Below, one piece after another: positions 24,807-33,896 of a DNA stretch of 64,000 bases. The translations under genes were made by a program, and so were the position numbers. Source of the stretch: Aquariibacter albus (GTDB lineage Bacteria > Pseudomonadota > Gammaproteobacteria > Burkholderiales > Burkholderiaceae_C). The notes beneath the pieces are model-generated. The model was not told the DNA's origin. It saw nothing but the letters and a program-made list of their open reading frames with translations, and made no database searches. How positions within the stretch are numbered: the stretch's first letter is position 1; every line of letters starts with the position of its first letter. Location: NCBI RefSeq assembly GCF_014145335.1, contig NZ_JACIVI010000008.1, positions 1-64,000 on the forward strand, written 5' to 3'.

Positions 24807-25768
24807 GCGAGCCCACCGTCTTCGTCGCGGGCCACCGCGGCATGGTGGGCTCGGCCATCGTCCGGCGCCTGCAGGCGCTGGGCGGCGTGCGCATCCTGAC
24901 CGCCAGCCGGGCCGAGCTGGACCTGGGCTCGCAGGCGGCGGTGCAGGCCTTCTTCGCGGCCCAGCGCATCGACCACGTGGTGCTGGCGGCGGCCAAGGTG
25001 GGGGGCATCCATGCCAACAACACCTACCCGGCCGAGTTCATCTACGAGAACCTGATGATCCAGGCCAACGTCATCCACGCCGCGCACACGGCGGGGGTGC
25101 AGCGCCTGCTCTTCCTCGGTTCGTCCTGCATCTACCCGCGCATGGCGCCGCAGCCCATGCGCGAGGACGCGCTGCTGACCGGCACGCTCGAGTGCACCAA
25201 CGAGCCCTATGCCATCGCCAAGATCGCCGGCATCAAGCTCTGCGAGAGCTACAACCGCCAGCACGGCCGCGACTACCGCAGCGTGATGCCGACCAACCTC
25301 TACGGGCCGGGCGACAACTTCCACCCCGACAACTCGCATGTCATCCCTGCGCTGATCCGTCGCTTCCACGAGGCGGCACGGGCCGAGGCGCCGGAGGTGG
25401 TCGTCTGGGGCAGCGGCACGCCGATGCGCGAGTTCCTGCATGTCGACGACATGGCCGCGGCCAGCGTGCACGTGATGAATCTGCCGGCGGCCGACTACCA
25501 GGCGCACACCCAGCCCATGCTCTCGCACATCAATGTCGGCACCGGTGTGGACTGCACGATCCGCGAGCTGGCCGAGACGGTGGCCCGGGTCACCGGCTTC
25601 CGCGGCGCGCTGCGTTTCGACGCGAGCAAGCCCGACGGCACGCCGCGCAAGCTGATGGATGTCTCGCGCCTGAAGGCCCTGGGCTGGGAAGCCCGCATCG
25701 GCCTGGAAGACGGGCTGCGCGACGCCTACCGCTGGTTCCTCGCGAACTACGCGGAAGCACGGCTCTGA
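24803..25768 (+). CDS. fcl: GDP-L-fucose synthase
   Basis: 321 residues from GTG 24803. NADP site [18 protein letters not shown], Ser region [16 protein letters not shown], catalytic Tyr/Lys in [18 protein letters not shown], and [20 protein letters not shown]. It epimerises at C3 and C5 and reduces GDP-4-keto-6-deoxymannose to GDP-L-fucose. Last gene of the seven-gene operon; together with gmd it shows that the polysaccharide very likely contains L-fucose or a derivative. Confidence 0.96.
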   Translation: MSEPTVFVAGHRGMVGSAIVRRLQALGGVRILTASRAELDLGSQAAVQAFFAAQRIDHVVLAAAKVGGIHANNTYPAEFIYENLMIQANVIHAAHTAGVQRLLFLGSSCIYPRMAPQPMREDALLTGTLECTNEPYAIAKIAGIKLCESYNRQHGRDYRSVMPTNLYGPGDNFHPDNSHVIPALIRRFHEAARAEAPEVVVWGSGTPMREFLHVDDMAAASVHVMNLPAADYQAHTQPMLSHINVGTGVDCTIRELAETVARVTGFRGALRFDASKPDGTPRKLMDVSRLKALGWEARIGLEDGLRDAYRWFLANYAEARL

Positions 25769-25786
25769 GGCCTTGACGGACCCCGA

Positions 25787-25803
25787 GGCCGGCCTGGCCG
25801 GCC
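25787..25803. terminator. terminator-like palindrome between convergent genes
   Basis: GGCCGGCC-T-GGCCGGCC, a 17-bp near-perfect palindrome in the 57-bp gap between fcl (+) and the tannase-family gene (-). No T tract. The 15-bp core recurs at 45497-45511. Confidence 0.4.
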
Positions 25804-25825
25804 CCGCGATGCGCGGCCCCGCGGC

Positions 25826-27538
25826 TCAGCTGCCCGGCAGCGTGCAGCGGAAGCTGGCCGGGTCGTCGACGCTGCCGCTGCCGACATAGGTCGACACCTC
25901 GGGGTAGGGGCAGAGGTCCCGCTCGCGGCCCGGGAAGGCGCTGTTCCAGCGGCTGCGCGCGCGCAGCGTGTTCGGCACCTCGTTGTTCTCGACCCAGCGC
26001 ACCAGTGCGTCCACCGCGTCGAAATCGTCCAGCGCGCGGCCGCCTTCGCAGTGCTGCATACCGGGCACGAGGAAGAGCCGGAAGAAGTCGCGCGTCTCGA
26101 CGAAGCCGCCGCTGGCCGCGGCGACCTTGAGCTGGAAGTTGATCAGTTCGAGCGGGCTGATCAGCGCGTCGGCCCAGCCGCTGTACATCAGGATGCGCTT
26201 GCCGTTCGTGCGGAAGCTGCTGAAGTCGCTGCGCTGGATGTCGTAGAGCGCCGCGCCGCGGGCGACCAGGCTGGGATCGCCGATGGCATCGTGGGTGAAC
26301 CAGCGACGGCTGGCGTCGTCGGTCTCGCTGCCGAGGAAGCGCACGTACTGGTCGAAGACCACGGCCCCGAAGCTGCGGCCCGTCGGCAGCGGCGCGGGGG
26401 CGGCCGGGTCGTCGAGGTAGCTGGTCGGGCCGCCCAGGAACCACCAGGGCCAGCCCTCGGCGAAGCGCTTGAAGCCATCGATGCCGCCGTCGCAGAAGCC
26501 GCCGCAGTCCTCGCTGCCGGTCAGCGGCAGGCCGGGCGCGACCGCTTCGTTCGCGCTGTTGCGCGGGCCGCTGTAGATCAGCGCGGCCGCCAGCTGCTCG
26601 TTCGTCGTCAGGCAGTCGGCCCGGTCGGTGCCGGCCGGGCAGGCCAGGGTGGTGATGTCGAAGTCGCAGCGCGAGGGGTCGCTGACGATGCCGTCGGTCG
26701 CGCCGTCCTTGGGGTCGCAGTGCTGCATCACGCCTGCACTGAGCACGCGCAGCTTGGGCAGGCTCAGCGGGTAGGCGGTGACGGCGCGCAGGTTCCACTG
26801 CACGCGCTGCATGTCGCGCGCCATGGCGAGGGTCGGGTCGCCGATCACGAAGCCGTCGAACAGGGTCTCGGCCCGCTCGGCCATCCGCATGCCCTGGCCG
26901 CCGGCACCCGAGCAGCCGACGTAGTAGGTGCGCAGCCGGCTGCGCCGGAACAGCTCGCGCAGCAGGGTTTGACCGGCCTGGGTGGCCGCGGCGGTGCCGC
27001 GGTCGGCGAAATCCTGCTCGGCCTGCGGATGGTTCAGGGCCCAGCTCGCGTCGAGCAGGGGCAGGAAATAGGTTTCGAAGTTCTGCGCCCCGGTGTGGCC
27101 GGTGTCGTTGCTCAGCACGGCATAGCCCTGGGCCAGCAGGCCCGGGCTCTCCGATGAGCGATAGAGACCGAAAGCCGGGTCGAGCTGGCCGGCGAAGGCG
27201 CCGGTGCCCTGCACGATCAGGCGGCCGTTCCAGCCGGTGCTCAAGGGGTTGCGCAGCTCGAAGCGCACGCGGCCGTCGAGCGTGGTGCCGCGGGTCAGGC
27301 AGTGCACGGGATAGCCCGAGGCCGCCTCCTGCACGCTGGCCTCGCTGATCAGCAGGCCCGTCAGGCTGGCGCTGGCCAAGGCACGGCAATCGGCCGCGGT
27401 GCCGGTGGGCAGCACCGTGACCGTGGTCTTGCTGCCCCCACCGCAGGCTGCCAGGGTCAGGCTGAGCCCCAGGGTGGCCGCGAGGCGGAGGGGGGGGCGA
27501 CGCGGCGACAGAACGCGAGGGCGAAGGCGGAAGGGCAT
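25826..27538 (-). CDS. tannase/feruloyl esterase family lipoprotein
   Basis: 570 residues from ATG 27538, chosen because it gives a lipoprotein signal peptide (LSLTLAACGGG, lipidated Cys32). The tannase alpha/beta-hydrolase fold is supported by WNGRLIVQGTGAFAG, SNDTGHTG, the nucleophile elbow VGCSGAGGQG (Ser210), ILMYSGWADALISP with the catalytic Asp, and VPGMQHCEGG with the His. The Cys next to both Ser and His, which link in this family, are present. The elbow differs from the usual GCSTGGR. It would sit in the outer membrane or periplasm and cleave ester bonds, perhaps acyl groups on polysaccharide; the substrate is unknown. Confidence 0.85.
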   Translation of the reverse strand: MPFRLRPRVLSPRRPPLRLAATLGLSLTLAACGGGSKTTVTVLPTGTAADCRALASASLTGLLISEASVQEAASGYPVHCLTRGTTLDGRVRFELRNPLSTGWNGRLIVQGTGAFAGQLDPAFGLYRSSESPGLLAQGYAVLSNDTGHTGAQNFETYFLPLLDASWALNHPQAEQDFADRGTAAATQAGQTLLRELFRRSRLRTYYVGCSGAGGQGMRMAERAETLFDGFVIGDPTLAMARDMQRVQWNLRAVTAYPLSLPKLRVLSAGVMQHCDPKDGATDGIVSDPSRCDFDITTLACPAGTDRADCLTTNEQLAAALIYSGPRNSANEAVAPGLPLTGSEDCGGFCDGGIDGFKRFAEGWPWWFLGGPTSYLDDPAAPAPLPTGRSFGAVVFDQYVRFLGSETDDASRRWFTHDAIGDPSLVARGAALYDIQRSDFSSFRTNGKRILMYSGWADALISPLELINFQLKVAAASGGFVETRDFFRLFLVPGMQHCEGGRALDDFDAVDALVRWVENNEVPNTLRARSRWNSAFPGRERDLCPYPEVSTYVGSGSVDDPASFRCTLPGS

Positions 27539-27941
27539 GGCGCGAAGGGGACCGAAGGCAAGCCTGCCCCGGGTCGGGGCGTCAGCCGCGAACATGCTGC
27601 AAGCGCAGGGCCCCGAGGCGTGCGATTCGTAAGAACTTGTTAGATCGCCACGATGAAGTCACCATGGACACTTCACAACAGTGCATCATCCCCTATGGCT
27701 CTTTTGGGGGTTCGCTGGAAAATGTTGCGTCCAGCGGCTCGGCTGTGGGGGTCGTGACGGGTGCAGGCGGGTCGGAGGAGGGCTGCCTGCAGGTCTTCGG
27801 AGCGCAAAGATTGCGACGGAATTGACGTCTCGCTTGCACTTCGATCCTGTCAGGAATCGGTGATTACACTCAGGCCTACCCTTTGCTACCGTCTCTCACT
27901 GGTGCTTCTGCCAAGCGTGAAAGAAGGGTTGCGAGGACAGC
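27539..27941. other. divergent intergenic region upstream of the tannase-family and sugar-transferase genes
   Basis: About 400 bp, less G+C-rich than its surroundings, with no convincing gene on either strand. It must hold the promoter of the sugar transferase-PilZ gene and of the divergent tannase gene. A TTGACG at 27822-27827 is a possible -35 but has no good -10 at normal spacing. A GEMM-type aptamer was looked for and not found. Confidence 0.5.
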
Positions 27942-29105
27942 ATGAGAGACAAGGGCTCCCAACCGCGAGAGCATTCAGACATGAGTTCGTCGGTGGTACG
28001 TGTTCCTCGCATGAAGCGCCTTTTCGACCTGCTGGTGACGCTGGTCATGGCGCCGTTCTGGGTTCCGGTCTGTCTGCTGGCCGCGTTCGCGCTGGTGCTC
28101 ACCGCCGGCTGGCCTCCGATTTACGCGTCGAAGCGACGCGTTCATGGCCGTCAGGTCCGCACGGTCATCAAGTTCCGCACGATGGTGCGCAACGCCGACC
28201 GGGTGCTGAACCGCGACACCATCCCCGTCTCGGACACCGCCTTCCTGAACATTCCGGCCGATCACCCGGTCTACACCCCGGTCGGTCGTCGGATCGAGCG
28301 CTACGCGCTGACCGAGATCCCGCAGCTGCTGCAGGTTCTGGCAGGCAGCATGTCGCTGATCGGCAATCGGCCGCTGCCGGTGAATGTGGTCGAGGCGCTG
28401 CTCAAGCGCTTTCCCTATGCCGAAGACCGTTTCATCGCGCCCGGCGGCTTGACCGGCCCGGTGCAGCTCATCGGCCGTGAGGACATCTCCGACGAGGACC
28501 GCCTGGGCCTGGAGATCGACTACAGCCTGCTGACCACGCTCAGCTACTCCTACCGCATCGACCTGTTCATCCTGTGGAACACGGTGCTGGTCGCGCTGCA
28601 TGCCCGCAAGTCCTTCTCCGTGGCCGAGGTTCGTGCGCTGATGATGCGTGCGGCGGCCCCGGTGGCCCTGCCGCCGCAGGATGTGCTGGAGCGTCGTACC
28701 TCCGGGGTCCGTTTCCCGGTCGCGCCGCGGAGCCTGACCCTGGTCGATGGTCGTCAGGTCGAGCTCTGCGAGGTCGGCTACCGCGGTCTGCGCATCGTCT
28801 CGGCCGAACCGATCGCGCCGGGCACCGAGCTGCGGATCCCCAGCACCGTGACGGTTGCCGGCCACCTGGCGGCGACGGTCTGCTGGAGCCGTCCGTCCGA
28901 CGACGGCCGGGTGGCCATCGGTCTGTCGCTGCAGCCGGGGGCCGATACCGTCGTGGCCTTGCTGGAGCTGCTGCGCGGCGTGCCGGCGGTGGTGCGGGGC
29001 AAGGGCACGCCGCCCGCCGCGGCCCGAGCCGTGCTGCCGGTCAGCGTGCCGGTGGCCGACGTGGCCCGGGACGTGCACGGCGACGAGCAACCGCACGCCG
29101 CCTGA
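27942..29105 (+). CDS. undecaprenyl-phosphate sugar-1-phosphate transferase fused to a PilZ domain
   Basis: 387 residues; start at 27942 supported by GAGGA just upstream. Residues 24-235 are a bacterial sugar transferase (WcaJ/PglC core): one membrane segment (about 28-56), VIKFRTM, RIERYALTEIPQLLQVL, SMSLIGNRPLP and IAPGGLTGPVQLIGRED. This enzyme starts the repeat unit. Residues about 250-345 look like a PilZ domain, with RRTSGVR (251-257) for the RxxxR box and EVGYRG (277-282) for D/NxSxxG; both deviate, so c-di-GMP binding is uncertain. First gene of an operon with GT9, methyltransferase and Wzx genes. Confidence 0.85.
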   Translation: MRDKGSQPREHSDMSSSVVRVPRMKRLFDLLVTLVMAPFWVPVCLLAAFALVLTAGWPPIYASKRRVHGRQVRTVIKFRTMVRNADRVLNRDTIPVSDTAFLNIPADHPVYTPVGRRIERYALTEIPQLLQVLAGSMSLIGNRPLPVNVVEALLKRFPYAEDRFIAPGGLTGPVQLIGREDISDEDRLGLEIDYSLLTTLSYSYRIDLFILWNTVLVALHARKSFSVAEVRALMMRAAAPVALPPQDVLERRTSGVRFPVAPRSLTLVDGRQVELCEVGYRGLRIVSAEPIAPGTELRIPSTVTVAGHLAATVCWSRPSDDGRVAIGLSLQPGADTVVALLELLRGVPAVVRGKGTPPAAARAVLPVSVPVADVARDVHGDEQPHAA

Positions 29106-29232
29106 GCGTGCCTTGCGCCGGGTGCGGCGGATGCTTTTCCGCCGGACCCACCCTCTCTCCCGCGCACCCGATCGCTGAGTCTGGCCGGTCGGGTCGCCTC
29201 CTGGGTCGCTGCTTGTCCGGCCCCGATCCCGC

Positions 29233-30378
29233 ATGAATGCCACCGAGGACCGACCCGCGCGCGTGCTGGTCTATCACATCGGCTCGCTCGGCGACACGCT
29301 GATGGTGCTGCCCGCGCTCTGGGCCTTGAAGGCCCACTGGCCGCAGGCCCGTTTCACCTTGCTCACCAAGCGAACACCTCTGAAACATGTGGTGGTTGCT
29401 GATGCGCTGATCCAGGACGCGGGCATCTTCGAAGATGTCATCGAGTATCCCGGCGCGCGCCACGGTGGTGACTCCCTGCGCCAGCGACTGCGCCAGATCG
29501 GCTTGCTGTTGAAGCTGCGGCTGCGCCGCTTCGACGCGATCGTCTACCTGGCGCCCTCCGAACGCCAGCCGGTCCAGGTGGCCCGCGACGCCGCGTTCTT
29601 CAAGCTCTCCGGCATCCCGCGCCGGCTGGGTTTCGACGGTTTCGGGCCTCTGCCCTCGCGCAGCACGGTGCCCTTGCCGACCCTGCCGATCGAGGCCGAG
29701 GCCCTGATGCAGCGCCTGCGCGCAGGGGGGCTGCCGCTGCCGCCGCTGGATGCGGCGCGCCGCGATTGCGGCGTGAACGCCCACGAGCTTGCCCGCGTGC
29801 GGGACTGGCTGGCCACGCAGTCCGGCACTGACGGAGGCCGGCCCTGGCTGGCCATCGGCCCCGGCTCGAACATGCCGGCCAAGATCTGGCCGCTGGACCG
29901 CTATGCCGAGGTGATCGCCACGCTGATGCGCGAGTTCGACCTCTGGCCCGTCGTCTTCGGGGGCCCGGAGGACAAGGTGGCCGGCCAGGCCCTGGTCGAG
30001 CGACTGGGCGCCGGCTACATCGCGGCCGGCCAGCTTTCGCTTCGCGAGGCCGCGGCCGGCATGCGCGGCTGCGTGCTCTACCTGGGCAACGACACCGGCA
30101 CCATGCACCTGGCGGCCTCGGAGAACGTGCCCTGCGTCGTCCCCTTCTCGGCGCGCGACTTCCCCGGCAAGTGGCATCCGATGGGTCCCGACCATGCCGT
30201 GATCCGTCGCCGACCCGATTGCGAGGGGTGCATGCTGGAGCGCTGCGAGGCCCGGCGCATGCATTGCATGCTCGACATCGGCGTCGATGAAGTGCTGGAC
30301 GCCGCCCGTGCGGTGCTGGCCCGCCGCAGTCCCTCTTCTTCTTCCCTGCCGCGCGGCCGCGCGGCCTTCACGGCATGA
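29233..30378 (+). CDS. GT9-family glycosyltransferase (heptosyltransferase-like)
   Basis: 381 residues. The GT9 pattern is clear: VLVYHIGSLGDTLMVLPALW near the N-terminus, AIGPGSNMPAKIWPLDRYAE in the C-terminal domain, VVFGGPEDK and LGNDTGTMHLAA. A Cys-rich tail (CEGCMLERCEARRMHC) follows. GT9 enzymes usually transfer ADP-heptose to LPS core; inside an exopolysaccharide operon this one may use ADP-heptose or another donor. ADP-heptose genes lie 9 kb away. Overlaps the next gene by 4 bp. Confidence 0.88.
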   Translation: MNATEDRPARVLVYHIGSLGDTLMVLPALWALKAHWPQARFTLLTKRTPLKHVVVADALIQDAGIFEDVIEYPGARHGGDSLRQRLRQIGLLLKLRLRRFDAIVYLAPSERQPVQVARDAAFFKLSGIPRRLGFDGFGPLPSRSTVPLPTLPIEAEALMQRLRAGGLPLPPLDAARRDCGVNAHELARVRDWLATQSGTDGGRPWLAIGPGSNMPAKIWPLDRYAEVIATLMREFDLWPVVFGGPEDKVAGQALVERLGAGYIAAGQLSLREAAAGMRGCVLYLGNDTGTMHLAASENVPCVVPFSARDFPGKWHPMGPDHAVIRRRPDCEGCMLERCEARRMHCMLDIGVDEVLDAARAVLARRSPSSSSLPRGRAAFTA

Positions 30379-31400
30379 ATTCCGCTCAGAAGCAGGTCGT
30401 CAACCTTCCCTGCGAAGTCTGCAGCGACGCGAAGCCCGCGTCCTGGCGCACCCTGCGCTACCCGCAGTACGGCTATCCGGGAGCCTTCGAGCTCTGCCGC
30501 TGCGGTGGCTGCGGCCTGGTCTTCAACAGCCCGCGCCTGGTGCCCGAGGCCCTGAGCCAGCTCTACGACCACAATTACTACATCTTCGCGGAGCCGGCCG
30601 AGGAGGCCTTCCAGCGCGTCGCCGGCCTCCACCACGCCACCGTGGCGCGTCTGGAGGCCGTGGCCCCCGCGCGCGGTCCGGTCCTGGAAGTCGGCAGTGC
30701 CAAGGGCTATATGCTCGGCCTGCTCAAGGATCGCGGCTGGGACGTGCAGGGGGTCGAGCTTTCCAGCCATGCCGCGGCCTACGCGCAGTCGGCCTTCGGC
30801 GTGCCGGTCTACAACGGCACGCTGGAGTCCTGGGTCGAACAGCCTGGCTTCGTGCCCCGACCGCTGGCCTACAGCACCGACGTGATCGAGCATGTGCCCT
30901 CGCCGCGCGACTTCCTGCGTGCGATGCACCGCGCGATCGCCGAGGATGGCCTGCTGCTGATCGGCACGCCCAACATCGCCTCCGACGGGGTCGAGGCCCA
31001 CGGCGCCGACTGGCTGGGCTTCAACCCTTTCCACATCTGGCTGTTCTCGCGCGAGACCCTGTCGCGCCTGCTGGCGCAGAACGGCTTCGACGTGCTTGAG
31101 GCCTGGACCTTCGGCAATGCCGAGCTCGGCCGCTATCCGGCGATGTCGCCGGCCAAGCGCTGGCTGCGCGACACGGCGGCCCGCAGCGGCCTGCTGAACG
31201 GCCTGCGTCGCCTGCGCGGCGGCGAGGCCCCGCCGCCTTCGGCCGAGGCCCTGGCCGCCCTGCGCACCGAGACCGGCCGCCAGCTGGCCGCCGCGCCCGA
31301 CTGGCGCGACAGCGAGGACGGCCGCCATCCGCGGGCTGCCGCCTGCCGGGGCGACAACCTGGTGATCCTGGCGCGCCGCCGTCCGGGCGCCCTGGCCTGA
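30375..31400 (+). CDS. class I SAM-dependent methyltransferase
   Basis: 341 residues with N-terminal Cys motif (CEVCSD, CRCGGCGLVFNSPR) resembling the other zinc-ribbon methyltransferase at 22719, then SAM site PVLEVGSAKGYMLGLLKDRG and a Methyltransf_23-like core with YSTDVIEHVPSPRDFLR and DGLLLIGTPN. Probably methylates a sugar of the repeat unit. It starts by ATGA overlap with the GT9 gene, so the pair is likely co-translated. Confidence 0.85.
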   Translation: MNSAQKQVVNLPCEVCSDAKPASWRTLRYPQYGYPGAFELCRCGGCGLVFNSPRLVPEALSQLYDHNYYIFAEPAEEAFQRVAGLHHATVARLEAVAPARGPVLEVGSAKGYMLGLLKDRGWDVQGVELSSHAAAYAQSAFGVPVYNGTLESWVEQPGFVPRPLAYSTDVIEHVPSPRDFLRAMHRAIAEDGLLLIGTPNIASDGVEAHGADWLGFNPFHIWLFSRETLSRLLAQNGFDVLEAWTFGNAELGRYPAMSPAKRWLRDTAARSGLLNGLRRLRGGEAPPPSAEALAALRTETGRQLAAAPDWRDSEDGRHPRAAACRGDNLVILARRRPGALA

Positions 31401-31422
31401 TGCGGCGCGCAGCGTCCCGGTC

Positions 31423-32925
31423 ATGAGCGGCAGCACCGCGCGCAACGCGCTCAGCGCGGCGGCGCAGACGGCCGTCACCACGGCGGCCGGCCTTTTCTAC
31501 TTCGGCTTCCTGATGCGCAGCCTCGGCCCCGAGGTGCTCGGCGGCTGGCTGGCCTGGCTGGCGCTGGGCATGGTGGCCTGCCTGGCCGACCTGGGCCTGC
31601 GCGAATCGCTGGTGCGCCGTGCCGCGGTCGCGCGGGCGGAGAGCGACACGCCGCGACTGATCGCGCTGATCGACTCCACGGTCGTCAGCGTGGCCCTCAG
31701 CATGGGCCTGGCCCTGCTGCTCCTGATGGGCCTGGGCCCGCGGCTCGTGCACCTGGGTGCAGCGGCCGAGCAGACGCCGGGCTGGATCGTCGCCGGTGTT
31801 GCCGTGATGGTCTGGCTGCAGCGCGTGGCCGATGTGCATGCCGCCGCGCTGGAAGGCCTGCAGCGCTACGACCGCGTCGCGCGCAACAACGTGGTCGGCG
31901 CGCTGGCCGGCCTGGCCACCCTGCTGCTGACCGTGCCCGTCTGGGGCGTCGATGTCGCCAGCCTCGGCCTGATCGTGCAGTACCTCGTCAGCGGCCTGGC
32001 CCACCAGCGCACGCTGCGCGAGCTGCTGCCCGAGCGCGGCTGGCTGCCGCGCCATGCGCGCTATGCCCTGGCCCGCGAAGGCCTGGGCTACGGCCTGTCG
32101 GTGCAGACGGCCATCGGCAGCTTCCTGCTGATCGAATCCATCGCCAAGGTGCTGCTGGCCCGCGCCGATGCCCTGGCCCTGCTGTCCTACTTCGACCTGG
32201 CCTTCCGCATCGGCCGCGGCCTGCGCAACCTGCTGGTGGCCGGCAACCGGGTGCTGGTGCCGAAGCTGGCCGCCGCGCATGCCGATGCAGCGGGCGGGGA
32301 CGCGCAGTCCTTCCACGCGATGTACCTGCGCTCCTGCCACCTGCTGTTCTTCCTGGTGCTGCCGGTCTTCTCGATCGCGCTTGGCGCGAGCAGCCTGATC
32401 GCGCTGGCCACCCGCGGCAGCGTCGAGCCGGATTTCATCCTTGCCTTCGTGCTGACCCTGCCGGTCTGGATGGTCTTCGGTGCGGTCGATCCGGTGATCA
32501 ATGCCAGCATGGGTTCGGGCGCGATGCGCCTGGTCGTCGTCGCGCACAGCGCCATGCTCGGCCTGCTGCTGCTGCTGGTGGGCGCGGGCGCCCTGGCCCT
32601 TCCGCACTGGCCGGCGCTCGCGTCGCATGCCGGACCGGCCACCCTGCTGGCGGTGCTGGTCTCCGTCGGCCTGCCCTGCGTGCTCATGCTGGTCGTCCAC
32701 CACCGGCGCCAGGGCCTGCCGCTGGCCCTGCTGTCGCCCGGGCGCAGCCTGGGGGTGGGTCTCGCCTGCTTCGCGCTGGGCGCCGGGGTGAATGCCCTGG
32801 GTGCTTCGCTCTGGGTGCAGCTGCCGGCCTGGATCGGCGCCTCGCTGCTCATCCTGCTGCTGCTGCGTGGCCTGCCGGCCTGGCCGGAGCTGCGTGCAGT
32901 GCTGAGGCGCAGGCTCGGTCGCTGA
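31423..32925 (+). CDS. Wzx-type oligosaccharide flippase
   Basis: 500 residues with about 12-14 transmembrane helices. The N-terminus (GSTARNALSAAAQTAVTTAA, GFLMRSLGPEVLGGWLAWLA) matches the polysaccharide_synt/MVF family. It would move the undecaprenyl-diphosphate-linked repeat unit across the inner membrane for polymerisation. Last gene of the operon starting with the sugar transferase-PilZ fusion, and convergent with the wza-like gene. I avoid the symbol wzx because these proteins are poorly conserved. Confidence 0.87.
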   Translation: MSGSTARNALSAAAQTAVTTAAGLFYFGFLMRSLGPEVLGGWLAWLALGMVACLADLGLRESLVRRAAVARAESDTPRLIALIDSTVVSVALSMGLALLLLMGLGPRLVHLGAAAEQTPGWIVAGVAVMVWLQRVADVHAAALEGLQRYDRVARNNVVGALAGLATLLLTVPVWGVDVASLGLIVQYLVSGLAHQRTLRELLPERGWLPRHARYALAREGLGYGLSVQTAIGSFLLIESIAKVLLARADALALLSYFDLAFRIGRGLRNLLVAGNRVLVPKLAAAHADAAGGDAQSFHAMYLRSCHLLFFLVLPVFSIALGASSLIALATRGSVEPDFILAFVLTLPVWMVFGAVDPVINASMGSGAMRLVVVAHSAMLGLLLLLVGAGALALPHWPALASHAGPATLLAVLVSVGLPCVLMLVVHHRRQGLPLALLSPGRSLGVGLACFALGAGVNALGASLWVQLPAWIGASLLILLLLRGLPAWPELRAVLRRRLGR

Positions 32926-32942
32926 GCCTGCCTCGCCGGGGT

Positions 32943-32972
32943 CCGCCCGGGCGCCATCCCGGCGCCGGGCGG
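32943..32972. terminator. strong hairpin between convergent wzx-like and wza-like genes
   Basis: CCGCCCGGGCGCC-ATCCC-GGCGCCGGGCGG: 12 paired bases with one bulged G. No T tract on either strand. Position between two gene ends fits a shared terminator or mRNA end. Confidence 0.5.
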
Positions 32973-32982
32973 AGGGCCTCGA

Positions 32983-33852
32983 TTAGGGCGTGGTCGTGGT
33001 GATGCTGGTGCGGTCGCGCGAGACCAGGTAGGTCAGCGACAGACCGAAGTTGCGCCACAGCGGCACGATCTGGTTGATGTAGCGCTCGAAGAACTGCGCC
33101 ACGCCCGCGATGCGGGTCTTGGGCACGAAGACGACATCGAGCGGTTCCAGCACGAAGCCCTCGGGACGCAGCACCTTCATGCCATCGCAGGCCAGCGGAT
33201 TCTCCGGGCTGCAGGGCTTCTTGCGGGCCTCGGCCAGACGGCTCTCGGCCGAGTTGCCGAAGTCCAGCAGGATGTACTCGGGCTCGGCCGCACCGTTCTG
33301 GCGGATCACGATGATGCTGTCGCGCCGCGCATCGGGTCCGAAGTCGCCGGCACGCACGATGGCCTGCAGGGCCGACAGCGAGCCGCTGAGCTGCAGTTCG
33401 CCCGGGCGGACCACTTCGCCACCGACATAGACCCGCGAGGGCTGGAAGCTCCGGACGATCACGTCGACCTTCGGATCGGTCAGCACCTCGGCGTAGCTCT
33501 TCTCGATCTGCGCGGCCAGCTCGGCAGGCGTCAGGCCGGCGGCCTGCACCTCACCGACCCAGCGCAGGGAGATCAGGCCATCCGGCCGCACATTGGCGAT
33601 GTCATTGACCTCGTCCGTGCGGCGGAAGCGCAGGTCCAGGATGTCGCCCACCTGCAGCCGGTAGCGGGCCGGTGCCGCAGCCTTGGGCGAGGAGGCGACA
33701 TAGGCCTCGTGCGACTGCGCCTTCGCACTTAGATCGTTCTGGCGTTCCACCGGGGTGGTCGTGCAGCCCGCCGCCAGCAGGGCGACCGCGAGACCGGTCA
33801 GGGCAGGACGCAGGCGCGTCGGGCGCGAAAGCTTCAAGGCGTGGAGGGACAT
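32983..33852 (-). CDS. Wza-like polysaccharide export lipoprotein
   Basis: 289 residues. Lipoprotein signal (VALLAAGCTTTP), then Poly_export (about 62-145, RYRLQVGDILDLRF, VRPDGLISLRWVGEVQAAGL), an SLBB-like region (about 148-240, VYVGGEVVRPGELQLSGSLS) and a C-terminal segment (RYINQIVPLWRNFGLSLTYL) that may form the outer-membrane helix barrel as in Wza. It would export the polymer across the outer membrane. Shorter than E. coli Wza (about 380), with apparently one SLBB domain. Last gene of a four-gene minus-strand operon. Confidence 0.9.
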   Translation of the reverse strand: MSLHALKLSRPTRLRPALTGLAVALLAAGCTTTPVERQNDLSAKAQSHEAYVASSPKAAAPARYRLQVGDILDLRFRRTDEVNDIANVRPDGLISLRWVGEVQAAGLTPAELAAQIEKSYAEVLTDPKVDVIVRSFQPSRVYVGGEVVRPGELQLSGSLSALQAIVRAGDFGPDARRDSIIVIRQNGAAEPEYILLDFGNSAESRLAEARKKPCSPENPLACDGMKVLRPEGFVLEPLDVVFVPKTRIAGVAQFFERYINQIVPLWRNFGLSLTYLVSRDRTSITTTTP

Positions 33853-33896
33853 GCGAATGCTCGGAGCCGGAACGGTGGCGGCAGTATAGGGACGAC

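Noticed and set aside
27700-27941. GEMM-like GAGCGCAAAGATTGC in the leader of the sugar transferase-PilZ gene
   Set aside because: Only a few bases resemble the core; no P1, tetraloop or 3' block can be formed.
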